Translations under genes and position numbers: made by a program
In this document: piece after piece, positions 16,034-23,779 of the stretch
Position numbering within the stretch: the stretch's first letter is position 1
Layout of the letters: the number at the start of each line of letters is the position of its first letter
Assembly (NCBI RefSeq): GCF_028290205.1
Contig: NZ_JAQGKF010000167.1
Span: 1 to 39,367, forward strand
Length of the DNA stretch: 39,367 nt
Source: Enterovirga sp.
Lineage (GTDB): Bacteria; Pseudomonadota; Alphaproteobacteria; Rhizobiales; Beijerinckiaceae
Direction: 5' to 3'
Notes under the pieces: model-generated
Databases searched by the model: none
Told to the model about the DNA's origin: nothing
Seen by the model: only the letters and a program-made list of their open reading frames with translations

Positions 16034-16146
16034 GGTGCATTGCTCGCGTTCGTCTGCGCGCGAGCTGCGCAATGCGTGTGCCGCCGGAGGTTGTACTGTT
16101 CCGAGACAGCACGCGCCGGCTCTGTCCCGCCGGGGCGACGTCTTCC

Positions 16147-17901
16147 CTACGGGGCGCCCGGGAACGGGAGCCGCGGCGCCGAACGCGGGTAGGCCGTCCA
16201 GCACGGCGAGAGCTTCATCGCCACCCGGCCTGCGATCGCCGGGCTGTAGAGCCGCTGGACATCCCGGTCCATGGCCGTCAGCGGGCAGTGGGAAGCGAGG
16301 AGCAGGTCGGTCTCGGCGATGCTGGCCAGGGTCGCGGCGTCGGGCCGAGGGGTGGTGCGGTTCGGGTCGGCCCCGATGGCGACGAGCCGCGGCGCATCCC
16401 GGTCCAGGATGTAGGGGAACGGGTTGACGAAGCCGAGATTCAGCACCGACCGGAAGACGGTTCCGGTCTCCCGCTCGACACGCCGGACCGCCTCGGCTGC
16501 CTCGGCCGCCGCCCGGAGCCAGAGGATCTGAAATTTCGGGGAGGCGAAGGTCTCGACATCGTCCTTGCCGCCGCTCTCGAAGTAGAGCGTCTGGGCATCC
16601 AGGGTCGCGGCATCGACGCGTTGGCGCACGGTGGCGTTCTGAAGGGTGTCCGGCCTCTGCGTGACGCGTCCGAGGCCCTTCAGGATGGGTAGGTCAAGCC
16701 GCTGATATTGGGCGTGAGTGGCGATGTTCCGAGCCGTGCGGCCGAGGAGCGCCAGAGCCGGCGGCGCCGCGATGGCCGCGACCAGAACGGGGATGAGCAC
16801 CTCCCTGCCCCGGGCCATGGAGCCCGCCAGCACCCGTAGCAGAACCGGCCAGAGGAGCAGGAAGGCGTGCCCGCCCGTGTTCTGGGTCTCGAACAGGAGG
16901 GCTGCGCCGGCAACCGCCGCCACCCAGGCCAGATCGCCGTCGAAGAGGCCCGAACGGCCGAGGAGGCGGCCGCTCCCGGCCGTTCCGGCCCGCCAGGGCG
17001 CCGCTCGCTTCTGCCAGCCGAGAGCGAGCAGAAGGAGAAACGTCGCGACCACCGCTTCCGCATGCAGCGAGCCGGCCCGCACGATCCGGGACAAAAGCGT
17101 GTCGCTGTTCATCCTCAGGAGGGTCAGGATATCGGTCAGGTAGGCCGACACCACCCCGGTCGCGAGGTCGAGTGCCGTCATCGCGCCGAGAAAGATGGCG
17201 GCCGAGCCCAAGGCGGCGCGCCACGAGACCCGGCCCGCCGCCAGGGCGTACAGGCATAGGCCGACGCCAAGGACGAAACCGGTGATCTTCAGCAGAAACA
17301 GGCCGATCAACAGCCAGGCGAGCCCGAATGCCAGCAGCCGCTGCTCGCGCACGAACAGGAGCATGGCCACGAGCACGTAGAGCAGGCCGGACGTATGCCG
17401 GTTATAGGCCCCGAAGCTGTCGAACCCCAGGTAGAACGTGAATTGCTCGACGTTCACCGGCAGAAGCTGAAAGATCAGAAAGGGAATGCACAGACCGAAC
17501 GCGAGAGGCCTTGAGCGCCGGTCGACATGGATCAGCACGGCCGCCATGGCCGGAGCGCTCACCACGAGCATGCACCAGTTAACGCCGAGAAGCGGCTGCG
17601 CGCCGGGAAAGACCTTCATGGATGCGGCAAACAGCCAGTAGCTGATCGGCCCCACCGGTGCGAAGAAATCAACAGATGGCATCTGGCCGCGCAGCACGCG
17701 GTGTGCGCCGTCGACATAGACGTAGAGGTCCCAATAGAACGCCCCCGCCGGCAAATTCAGGGGAAGAGAAAGCAGAAGTCCACAGGCTCCGACCGCCGCC
17801 ACGATGAGAAGCCAGGGCGCAAAGCCGCAGCCTCCACCCGCCGAGACGGCGCTCAAGGGAGCCGGGAACACCCGCGCACTGGACCCTGGCACACCGGCCA
17901 T
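16147..17901 (-). CDS. Polytopic membrane protein, GT-C (GT39/ArnT-like) glycosyltransferase candidate
   Basis: A 584-residue protein with about ten to twelve hydrophobic segments, from WLLIVAAVGACGLLLSLPL (about residue 30) to about residue 400, then a soluble C-terminal region of about 180 residues with the segment LGFVNPFPYILDRDAPRLV. The first external loop contains FYWDLYVYVDGAHRVLRGQMP, an acidic cluster in the place where GT-C transferases keep their catalytic Asp residues. This suggests a periplasm-facing enzyme that takes sugar from a polyprenyl-phosphate donor, but no family can be assigned firmly; a Wzy-like role is the main alternative. The start at 17901 (MAGVPGSS) lies 2 nt past the stop of the GumC-like gene (TGACGATG), indicating tight coupling. 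A 113-bp gap follows before wecB. Confidence 0.75.
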   Translation of the reverse strand: MAGVPGSSARVFPAPLSAVSAGGGCGFAPWLLIVAAVGACGLLLSLPLNLPAGAFYWDLYVYVDGAHRVLRGQMPSVDFFAPVGPISYWLFAASMKVFPGAQPLLGVNWCMLVVSAPAMAAVLIHVDRRSRPLAFGLCIPFLIFQLLPVNVEQFTFYLGFDSFGAYNRHTSGLLYVLVAMLLFVREQRLLAFGLAWLLIGLFLLKITGFVLGVGLCLYALAAGRVSWRAALGSAAIFLGAMTALDLATGVVSAYLTDILTLLRMNSDTLLSRIVRAGSLHAEAVVATFLLLLALGWQKRAAPWRAGTAGSGRLLGRSGLFDGDLAWVAAVAGAALLFETQNTGGHAFLLLWPVLLRVLAGSMARGREVLIPVLVAAIAAPPALALLGRTARNIATHAQYQRLDLPILKGLGRVTQRPDTLQNATVRQRVDAATLDAQTLYFESGGKDDVETFASPKFQILWLRAAAEAAEAVRRVERETGTVFRSVLNLGFVNPFPYILDRDAPRLVAIGADPNRTTPRPDAATLASIAETDLLLASHCPLTAMDRDVQRLYSPAIAGRVAMKLSPCWTAYPRSAPRLPFPGAP

Positions 17902-17903
17902 CG

Positions 17904-19418
17904 TCAGGCCGCCGCGCTGATCGGCTGTCGCAGGGGGCGGACCCCGTGCCCCTTCGTCGTCCGCCTCGGCCGCAGCCCCAGCCACACGGCCGCGAGCCCG
18001 CCCAGGGCAAGGCCGAGGAGGGCCGCAAACCCCAGGATCAGCGGCTCAGCCGGCCAGGACGGGCGCGTGGGCGGGAAAGCTTTCGAGATCAGGCTGACCG
18101 TCTCGGACGGGATGTTGATCTGTTCCCGGGCGCTCTTGGCCCGGCCGAGGAACTGCTCGTAGAGCGCGGCATTCGCATCCGCCTCGCGCAGCAGTTCCTG
18201 CAGCGTCACGCTGGCCCGGTTGGTGGTCGCGATGGCCTTTTCGAGCCCGGCGATGCGGGTCCGCAGCGACGATTCCTCGGAGGTCGATACGTCGTGTTCG
18301 TGCTTGATGCGGGCAATGACGCGCCGGATCTCGGCCTGGATGGACCGCTGCAGAGCCGCGCGGGACTCCCGCACCGCCACCAGCGCCGGATGGTTCTGCA
18401 TCAGCGTCATGGAGAGCGATCCCTCCTCGACGGTGATGGCCGCGGCGCGCTCGCGCAGAGCGGTGAGAACCGCGGATTCGACGAGCCCGGAGGCGAGCGC
18501 CTGCTCGGCCGTCATCTTCTGCAGCCTGGCGGCCTCCTGCCAGCGCGAGCGCGCCGCGTTGGCGGCCGTCGAGACGCGCGCGAGCTGAAGGTTCAGGTCG
18601 CGCAGCTGCTGCTCGATCACGGTCAGCCGCTCGGTCGAGATGAGACCGTGCGCGTTGCGGTAGGTTTCGACCTTGTCCCGGCTCTCGGAAACCTTCTGGC
18701 GCAGTTCATCCAGCCGGGCGTCGAGCAGCCGGCTCGCGCCTTCCACCCGGGCGCGTGCCGAACGGTTCACCTCCTCGGTGTAGAGCGCCACCAGCCCGTT
18801 CGCGATCTCGGCCGCCCTGGCGGCGCTTTCCGAGCGAACGCTCACGGCGAACACGTAGGTGTTGCCCTTGCGCTTGATGTCGAGCCGCTGAAGCAGGTTG
18901 GCGAGCGCCCGCTCGTAGTCGCTGGTCCGGGCGATGCTGTCCGCCTGTGGGCCCCTGACGAGGAGCTTGAGGAGATCGATTGCCCTGTTGGCGAAGGCCG
19001 ACCGGCTGGTGCCGACGAATTCCGGATCGGAGACCAGGTCGGTCTGCTCGATCAGGCCGCGCAGCACGTTCTGCGACAGCATGACCTGAACCTGGCTGTC
19101 GAGCAGAAAGGTGTCCGGACCGAGCGACGAGGTGCCGAGCCCGCTCTGCACGATCTCCTTGTCGACCATGTCGCGCTTGCGCGGATCGATGATGATCTCG
19201 GCGGTCGCGGTGTAGAGCGGCGGCGTCATCCAGATATAGGCGAGGGCGAGGAGCATCGCCGCGCCGAACACGGCGAGGATGGTCCCCTTCCGGGTCACGA
19301 GGGCAGTCCACAGGCTCTTGGCGTCGCCGGGGAAAGCGGAGGCGGCAGCCGCCCGGGGCGGGGGCCCATCCGACTGGTACAGCTCCGCCCCGAAAGCCGG
19401 TTGTTCGAGGTTACGCAT
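17904..19418 (-). CDS. GumC/Wzz family chain-length and export protein (no kinase domain)
   Basis: A 504-residue polysaccharide co-polymerase of the inner membrane. One helix lies near the N-terminus (GTILAVFGAAMLLALAYIW, about 45-63), followed by the Wzz motif PPLYTATAEIIIDPRK. A long periplasmic coiled coil spans about 230-420 (ARLDELRQKVSESRDKVETY and following), and a second helix lies near the C-terminus (LILGFAALLGLALGGLAAVW). The short basic tail carries no Walker motifs or Tyr cluster, so unlike Wzc or ExoP it has no fused tyrosine kinase. Proteins of this kind set polymer length and link Wzy to the outer-membrane exporter, which is not in this window. AGAGGT is placed 4-5 nt before the ATG. 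It is first in the minus-arm operon and is served by the sigma-54-type promoter at 19492-19507. Confidence 0.92.
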   Translation of the reverse strand: MRNLEQPAFGAELYQSDGPPPRAAAASAFPGDAKSLWTALVTRKGTILAVFGAAMLLALAYIWMTPPLYTATAEIIIDPRKRDMVDKEIVQSGLGTSSLGPDTFLLDSQVQVMLSQNVLRGLIEQTDLVSDPEFVGTSRSAFANRAIDLLKLLVRGPQADSIARTSDYERALANLLQRLDIKRKGNTYVFAVSVRSESAARAAEIANGLVALYTEEVNRSARARVEGASRLLDARLDELRQKVSESRDKVETYRNAHGLISTERLTVIEQQLRDLNLQLARVSTAANAARSRWQEAARLQKMTAEQALASGLVESAVLTALRERAAAITVEEGSLSMTLMQNHPALVAVRESRAALQRSIQAEIRRVIARIKHEHDVSTSEESSLRTRIAGLEKAIATTNRASVTLQELLREADANAALYEQFLGRAKSAREQINIPSETVSLISKAFPPTRPSWPAEPLILGFAALLGLALGGLAAVWLGLRPRRTTKGHGVRPLRQPISAAA

Positions 19419-19491
19419 GCCGACCTCTGTGTCGTTCCGAGACGAAACGGTGCTGTTCCAGCGCCTTCCGCCCCATCACGCCGGCTTTCGC

Positions 19492-19507
19492 GCAACTGCG
19501 GTGCCAA
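19492..19507 (-). promoter_or_regulatory. Sigma-54 (RpoN) -24/-12 promoter for the minus-arm operon
   Basis: On the minus strand the sequence reads TTGGCAC-CGCAG-TTGC. It matches the RpoN consensus YTGGCAC-N5-TTGC at every strongly conserved base with exact spacing. It lies 74 nt upstream of the GumC-like start codon, so the leader would be about 60 nt. No convincing sigma-70 promoter is visible on this strand. RpoN promoters need an AAA+ activator bound upstream; none is encoded in the window. Confidence 0.65.
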
Positions 19508-19515
19508 TCGGCTCG

Positions 19516-19575
19516 GTGTCGTCAGGCACATCCGGCGTCATCCCGGGGGCCCACCGGCACGTGCGAAGACGACAC
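19516..19575. promoter_or_regulatory. Spaced inverted repeat upstream of the sigma-54 promoter
   Basis: Perfect 8-bp inverted repeat GTGTCGTC (19516-19523) and GACGACAC (19568-19575), separated by 44 bp, lying upstream of the -24 box. It could be paired binding sites for an RpoN activator or a regulator of both arms. The rest of the 19419-19664 spacer shows no clear plus-strand promoter. Confidence 0.35.
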
Positions 19576-19664
19576 GCGCAGGATTGAGCCATTTCGGATC
19601 AGCCAGAGGCGGCATGTCGATTGCTGACTGGTCCGCATCTTGGGCCCACGATCGAGCGTGAACC

Positions 19665-20738
19665 ATGGCTTGCATCCTCATCACCGGTTCGGGCGGCCTG
19701 ATCGGCTCGGAGGCGGCGCGGTTCTTTCATGACTTGGGGCTGGAGGTGCATGGCATCGACAACGACATGCGGCGCTACTTTTTCGGCCACGAGGCCTCGA
19801 CGGCTTGGCGCGTGCAGCAGATCAGCGCAGGCCTCAAGAACTACCACCACCACCACATCGACATCCGCGATCGCGAGGCGGTCGCCGGGTTGGTGGCACA
19901 GCTCGGGCCGGACCTGAAATACGTGCTGCATGCCGCGGCGCAGCCGTCACACGATTGGGCTGCCACCGAGCCGCTGACGGATTTCGGCGTCAACGCGCTC
20001 GGGACCCTGATCCTGCTCGAAGCCGTGCGGATGCACGCGCCCGAGGCGGCCTTCGCCTTTCTGTCGACCAACAAGGTCTATGGCGACGCGCCGAACGAGC
20101 TGCCGCTGGTCGAGACCGCGACGCGCTGGGAGATCGCCCCGGACCACCCCTATGCGGCATGCGGCATCGACGAGAGCCTGCGCATCGATGCGTCGACGCA
20201 CTCCGTCTTCGGCGCATCCAAGGTGGCGGCGGACGTCATGGTCCAGGAATACGGGCGGTATTTCGGCCTCAACACGGCCTGTTTCCGCGGTGGATGCCTC
20301 ACCGGATCCGGACATTCCGGCTCGGAATTGCACGGCTTCCTGGCCTATCTGATGAAGTGCACTGTGATCGGGCGGCCCTATACGGTCTACGGCTACAAGG
20401 GCAAGCAGGTCCGGGACAACATCCACTCCTACGATCTTGTGAACGCGATCTGGCACTTCTTTCAGAAACCTCGGCGCGGCGCCGTCTACAACATCGGCGG
20501 CACGCGCTCCTCGAACTGCTCCATGCTGGAGGCCATCGGGCTGTGCGAACGCGTGTCGGGCCGCCGCCTCGCGTGGTCCTATTCGGACCAGAACCGGACG
20601 GGCGACCATATCTGGTGGATCAGCGACATGTCGCGCTTCCAGAGCGACTATCCAGATTACCGCCTCACCTACGACATCCCGTCCATCATCGAGGAGATGC
20701 ACGAGAATAACCGCTTCCGGTTGCTCGAGGCGGTCTGA
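19665..20738 (+). CDS. NAD-dependent nucleotide-sugar epimerase (CDP-tyvelose/paratose 2-epimerase-like)
   Basis: A 357-residue extended SDR. The Rossmann motif is [10 protein letters not shown] (7-16); NVNALGTL-type and STNKVYGD (134-141) segments follow. The region [20 protein letters not shown] and the later [21 protein letters not shown] and [14 protein letters not shown] match the CDP-tyvelose epimerase group. The catalytic YxxxK appears as Phe182-GAS-Lys186, that is Phe in place of Tyr. The enzyme presumably supplies an altered sugar donor for this exopolysaccharide, but no other CDP-sugar genes are in the window, so the substrate is open. It heads the plus arm. The ribosome binding site is weak (GAGCGTGAACC). 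Its stop forms TGATG with the WecG-type gene. Confidence 0.85.
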   Translation: MACILITGSGGLIGSEAARFFHDLGLEVHGIDNDMRRYFFGHEASTAWRVQQISAGLKNYHHHHIDIRDREAVAGLVAQLGPDLKYVLHAAAQPSHDWAATEPLTDFGVNALGTLILLEAVRMHAPEAAFAFLSTNKVYGDAPNELPLVETATRWEIAPDHPYAACGIDESLRIDASTHSVFGASKVAADVMVQEYGRYFGLNTACFRGGCLTGSGHSGSELHGFLAYLMKCTVIGRPYTVYGYKGKQVRDNIHSYDLVNAIWHFFQKPRRGAVYNIGGTRSSNCSMLEAIGLCERVSGRRLAWSYSDQNRTGDHIWWISDMSRFQSDYPDYRLTYDIPSIIEEMHENNRFRLLEAV

Positions 20739-21544
20739 TGATCGACCGGGGCAAGCGATCGGTCCTCGGCGTCGGCATCGACGTCGTGGATTACGAGGCG
20801 GCCGTCGCCAAAGTTCTGGCCGCCGCCCGCGAGCGCCGCTCCTTCACGGTCTCGGCGCTCGCCGTGCATGGCGTCATGACCGGCCTCGCCGACACCGCGC
20901 ACCGCTACCGCCTCAACCGCCTCGATCTCGTGGTTCCGGACGGGCAGCCGGTGCGCTGGGCGCTCCGGCTCCTGCACGGAGAGAAACTCCGGGAGCGGGT
21001 CTACGGGCCGAAGCTGACGCTACTGGTCTGCGAGGCGGCGGCCGAAGCCGGGATCCCGGTCCACCTCTACGGGAGCACGCCCGAGACCCTCGGCAAGCTC
21101 GAGGCCAATCTCGCCCGCCTGTTCCCGACGCTCCGCATCTCGGGCTGCGCGCCGTCGCAGTTCGGGCGAGCCGCCGAGGCCGAGAACGAGGAGATCATGC
21201 GAAGCATCCGCGAGGCAGGCGCCGGCATCGTCCTGGTCGGCCTCGGCTGCCCGCGCCAGGAGGTGTTCCTGTTCGAGAATGCGCGCGCGCTGTCCTGCGC
21301 CGTGCTGGCGGTCGGCGCGGCCTTCGATTTCGTGGCCGGCACCGTTCCCCAGGCTCCGACCTGGATGGGCGACAGAGGACTCGAATGGCTCTTCCGGCTG
21401 CTGCACGAGCCGCGGCGGCTGTGGCGCCGCTATCTGCTCCTGAACCCGTTGTTCTGCTGGAACGTCGCCCGGCAATGGCTGGCGCCGGCCCGGTTCCGGC
21501 CTGACGAGGACCTGCCGCCCAACGCGAGCGAGCGCTACGTGTGA
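20738..21544 (+). CDS. WecG/TagA/CpsF family glycosyltransferase
   Basis: A 268-residue GT26 transferase. Enzymes of this family add ManNAc, ManNAcA or a related sugar to a polyprenyl-diphosphate-linked acceptor at the cytoplasmic membrane face. Marks of the family: LAVHGVMTGL, LDLVVPDGQPVRWA with the conserved Asp, VYGPKLTLLVCEAA, VHLYGSTPETLGKL, VLVGLGCPRQEVFLFE and VGAAFDFVAGTVPQAP, ending in a conserved Trp/Arg-rich segment (EWLFRLLHEPRRLWRRYL) that contacts the membrane. The length is normal. It pairs naturally with WecB of the minus arm, which makes UDP-ManNAc, so ManNAc as the second sugar of the repeat is a reasonable inference. It starts in a TGATG overlap with the epimerase gene and ends in another with the GT2 gene. 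Confidence 0.93.
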   Translation: MIDRGKRSVLGVGIDVVDYEAAVAKVLAAARERRSFTVSALAVHGVMTGLADTAHRYRLNRLDLVVPDGQPVRWALRLLHGEKLRERVYGPKLTLLVCEAAAEAGIPVHLYGSTPETLGKLEANLARLFPTLRISGCAPSQFGRAAEAENEEIMRSIREAGAGIVLVGLGCPRQEVFLFENARALSCAVLAVGAAFDFVAGTVPQAPTWMGDRGLEWLFRLLHEPRRLWRRYLLLNPLFCWNVARQWLAPARFRPDEDLPPNASERYV

Positions 21545-22479
21545 TGAGCGCTGCTCCGGCCTGCTCCGTCGTGATCCCGTGGCACCGCGGTCTCGCGGAT
21601 CTGCGCCGCGCGGTGGACAGCGTGCTGGCCCAGAGCCTGGCCGATTTCGAAATCGTGGTCGCCGCGAACGGCGTCTCCGATGAGAGCTGGGCCGCCGCCA
21701 CGACCCTCGCCTCCGACCCTCGCTATCGGGCGATCCGCCTTCCCAGTGCCGACGTGGCGGCGGCCCGCAATGCCGGCCTCGACGAAGCCCGGGGCGAACT
21801 CGTCTTCTTCCTCGATGCGGACGATCGCTTCCACTCAGACAAGCTCGCGGCCTTTGTCGCCCTGCAGCGCCGGTCGGGCTTCGACGTCGCCTTTTCCCGT
21901 GGCATGCGCCAGCGCGGCGGCGACGTGCGCTGGCCGTTCCCGGCCGATCTCTGGGACGGCGGCGAGGACCTGTCGGAGTTCTTCTTCTGCCGCGGCAACA
22001 CGCTGAGCGCCTCAGCCATCGTGATGAGCCGCCGCCATCGCGCGACGCTGCGCTTCCATTCCCCGCCCTACGAGGATCCGGGCCTCCTCCTCGAGGCGCG
22101 GGCGCGTGGTCTCCTGGTCGTGATGCTGCCCGAGGCGCTGTACGACTGGTCGGACGAGCGGGCTGAGGGCCGGCTGTCCCGGGCCGACAACCACGATGCC
22201 CGCCTGCGCTGGATCGAGGGGCCGCAGATCGGTGTCACCGCCCGGGCCAAGGCCGCGTTCCGGGCCCGCTGCGTCGGCCAGCACCTGTTTCCGCGCCGGG
22301 CCGGCGAATGCCTGGGCTATTTCGCCCAGGCGCTGCGGAGCCGAGCCGTGCCGCCCGGGGAACTGGCGCTGTTTCTCTTGCGCGGGCTGATCCCGGGACG
22401 GCTGAAGGACCGGGCCCTCGATGCCTATTTCCTGCTGAAGACCGCCGGCCAGAGCCAGCAGCCGGGGCGTGGGGGCTGA
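21544..22479 (+). CDS. GT2 family glycosyltransferase
   Basis: A 311-residue GT-A fold transferase of the WcaA/exopolysaccharide type. The N-terminal SVVIPWHRGLADLRRAVDSV, the VAAARNAGLDEARGE segment and the metal-binding DxD motif FFLDADDRF are clear. A mid-protein YEDPGLLLEAR (acidic residue after the acceptor region) fits the GT2 catalytic Asp/Glu. There are no membrane helices. It would extend the lipid-linked repeat unit on the cytoplasmic side; donor and linkage are not predictable. The preferred start is ATG 21544, giving TGATG with the upstream stop as at the previous junction; GTG at 21541 is possible and adds one residue. The C-terminus is Gln/Gly-rich and stops 1 nt before the flippase start. 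Confidence 0.9.
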   Translation: MSAAPACSVVIPWHRGLADLRRAVDSVLAQSLADFEIVVAANGVSDESWAAATTLASDPRYRAIRLPSADVAAARNAGLDEARGELVFFLDADDRFHSDKLAAFVALQRRSGFDVAFSRGMRQRGGDVRWPFPADLWDGGEDLSEFFFCRGNTLSASAIVMSRRHRATLRFHSPPYEDPGLLLEARARGLLVVMLPEALYDWSDERAEGRLSRADNHDARLRWIEGPQIGVTARAKAAFRARCVGQHLFPRRAGECLGYFAQALRSRAVPPGELALFLLRGLIPGRLKDRALDAYFLLKTAGQSQQPGRGG

Positions 22480-22480
22480 G

Positions 22481-23779
22481 ATGCCGGCCAGTTCGTCCGC
22501 GCCGGCCGCCCTGGCGACGTCCCCGCCCCTGCCTGGGCTCGCCGGCGGCGGCTTCGGCCGCAGCCTGGTGCCGTCGCTGGTCGACCAGGGCCTGACCAGC
22601 CTGCAGTCGTTCAGCATGGCGGTCGCGCTGATCAAGCTGACCGGCCCGGCGGTGTTCGGGCAGTTCGTGTTCGTGTTCACGCTCGTGATGATCGTCGCGA
22701 GCTTCCAGAACGCGCTGACCGGGATCCCGCTTCTGGTGCATGTGGCGGCTTGGTCCGGAGAGGCCCGGCGCGCCGGGCTTGCGACCGTGCTGGCCGCCGA
22801 CCGCCGCTGCCGGGCGGCCGCGGCATTGCTGGTCGCGGCGGCCGCGACGGCGGTCACGGCCGACCCGGTGGCGATCCTGGCGGCCGGCCTGTTCTGCCTC
22901 GCCCATCTCAGCCGCGAGACAGCCCGCAACATCCTCTTCGCGAGTGGAGCGGGCGATCGCGCGGCGGCCCTGAGCGCCGTCACGTTCGCGGTCTTCGCCC
23001 CGGTGTTTGCCGGCGGCATCTGGGCCGGCTTTCCGCTGGCCGCCCCGTTCGCCGCGGCGGCGGCCGGCATCTTCACGGCCCTCGCCGTCATCCGTGTCCC
23101 GGGCGCCGCGCGGCGCGACCGGGCCCCCGGGGTGCGGCAGCTCGCGGCCGCGTATCGACGCGCCTTTCCAGGCCTCGGCTGGCGGCTTGCCCAATCCGCC
23201 TCCAACGAGGCGCAGACGCGGTCCCATGTCTTCGCCCTGACGGCGTGGCGCGGCGTCGACCAGGTGGGTTTGCTGGAGGCGGGGCGCGTGCTCTGGGCGC
23301 CGCTCGTTGTGCTGTACCAGACCTGGCAGAAGGTCGCCCAGCCGAGACTCGCCGCCCTCGTTGCGAGAGGCGAGACCCGCGCCGCGCTGCATCTGACGCT
23401 CGGCAGCGTCGGCGCGCTCGGAGTCGCGGCGGCTCTCTATGCGGCCGCGCTCCTGAGCCTGTGGGCACCGCTCAGCACCGCCCTGTTCTCGTCCTTCGCC
23501 GACATCCGGCCCTTCGCGGTCGGCTGGCTGGTCTACACGGTCCTTCTCCTCGCGAACTGGATGCTGATCGCCCTTCTCAACGCCCAGCGTCGCTTCCGGA
23601 CGGTGGCGCTGGCCGGCGGGGTGAGCGCCGGGCTGACCGCGCTCGGCCTCGTCGCCCTCGTGCTGCCCGTTCCCCTCGGGACGGCCCTTGGCGTGCTGAT
23701 CGCAGTCCAGGCCGTGATGCTGCTGGGCTTCTGCGCCATTCTGGTGCGGGCTCCCGGGGCCAAGGAGGCGCAGCCGTGA
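22481..23779 (+). CDS. Wzx-like oligosaccharide flippase (MOP superfamily)
   Basis: A 432-residue protein with about 12 hydrophobic segments in the pattern of polysaccharide flippases. The first is around QSFSMAVALIKLTGPAVFGQFVFVFTL split by a short loop, and the last is LGTALGVLIAVQAVMLLGFCAILV. The GPAVFGQFVFVFTL stretch resembles the LGxxxFGxyxl motif found early in Wzx proteins, though not strongly. It would move the finished lipid-linked repeat unit across the inner membrane. Identification rests on topology, size and its place between a GT2 and a Wzy-like gene more than on a firm motif. ATG 22481 is preferred, 1 nt after the upstream stop; GTG at 22469 is an in-frame alternative adding four residues. 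The stop overlaps the next start (GTGA). Confidence 0.8.
   Translation: MPASSSAPAALATSPPLPGLAGGGFGRSLVPSLVDQGLTSLQSFSMAVALIKLTGPAVFGQFVFVFTLVMIVASFQNALTGIPLLVHVAAWSGEARRAGLATVLAADRRCRAAAALLVAAAATAVTADPVAILAAGLFCLAHLSRETARNILFASGAGDRAAALSAVTFAVFAPVFAGGIWAGFPLAAPFAAAAAGIFTALAVIRVPGAARRDRAPGVRQLAAAYRRAFPGLGWRLAQSASNEAQTRSHVFALTAWRGVDQVGLLEAGRVLWAPLVVLYQTWQKVAQPRLAALVARGETRAALHLTLGSVGALGVAAALYAAALLSLWAPLSTALFSSFADIRPFAVGWLVYTVLLLANWMLIALLNAQRRFRTVALAGGVSAGLTALGLVALVLPVPLGTALGVLIAVQAVMLLGFCAILVRAPGAKEAQP

Noticed and set aside
11176-17901. A true arn operon for 4-amino-arabinose modification of lipid A
   Set aside because: No arnA or arnB homologue is present and the NodB domain lacks key residues; only the general logic is similar.
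19630-19660. Plus-strand TGGTCC-N5-TTGG as a second sigma-54 promoter for the epimerase arm
   Set aside because: The nearly invariant -12 GC is GG and the -24 element has two mismatches, so it does not meet the consensus.
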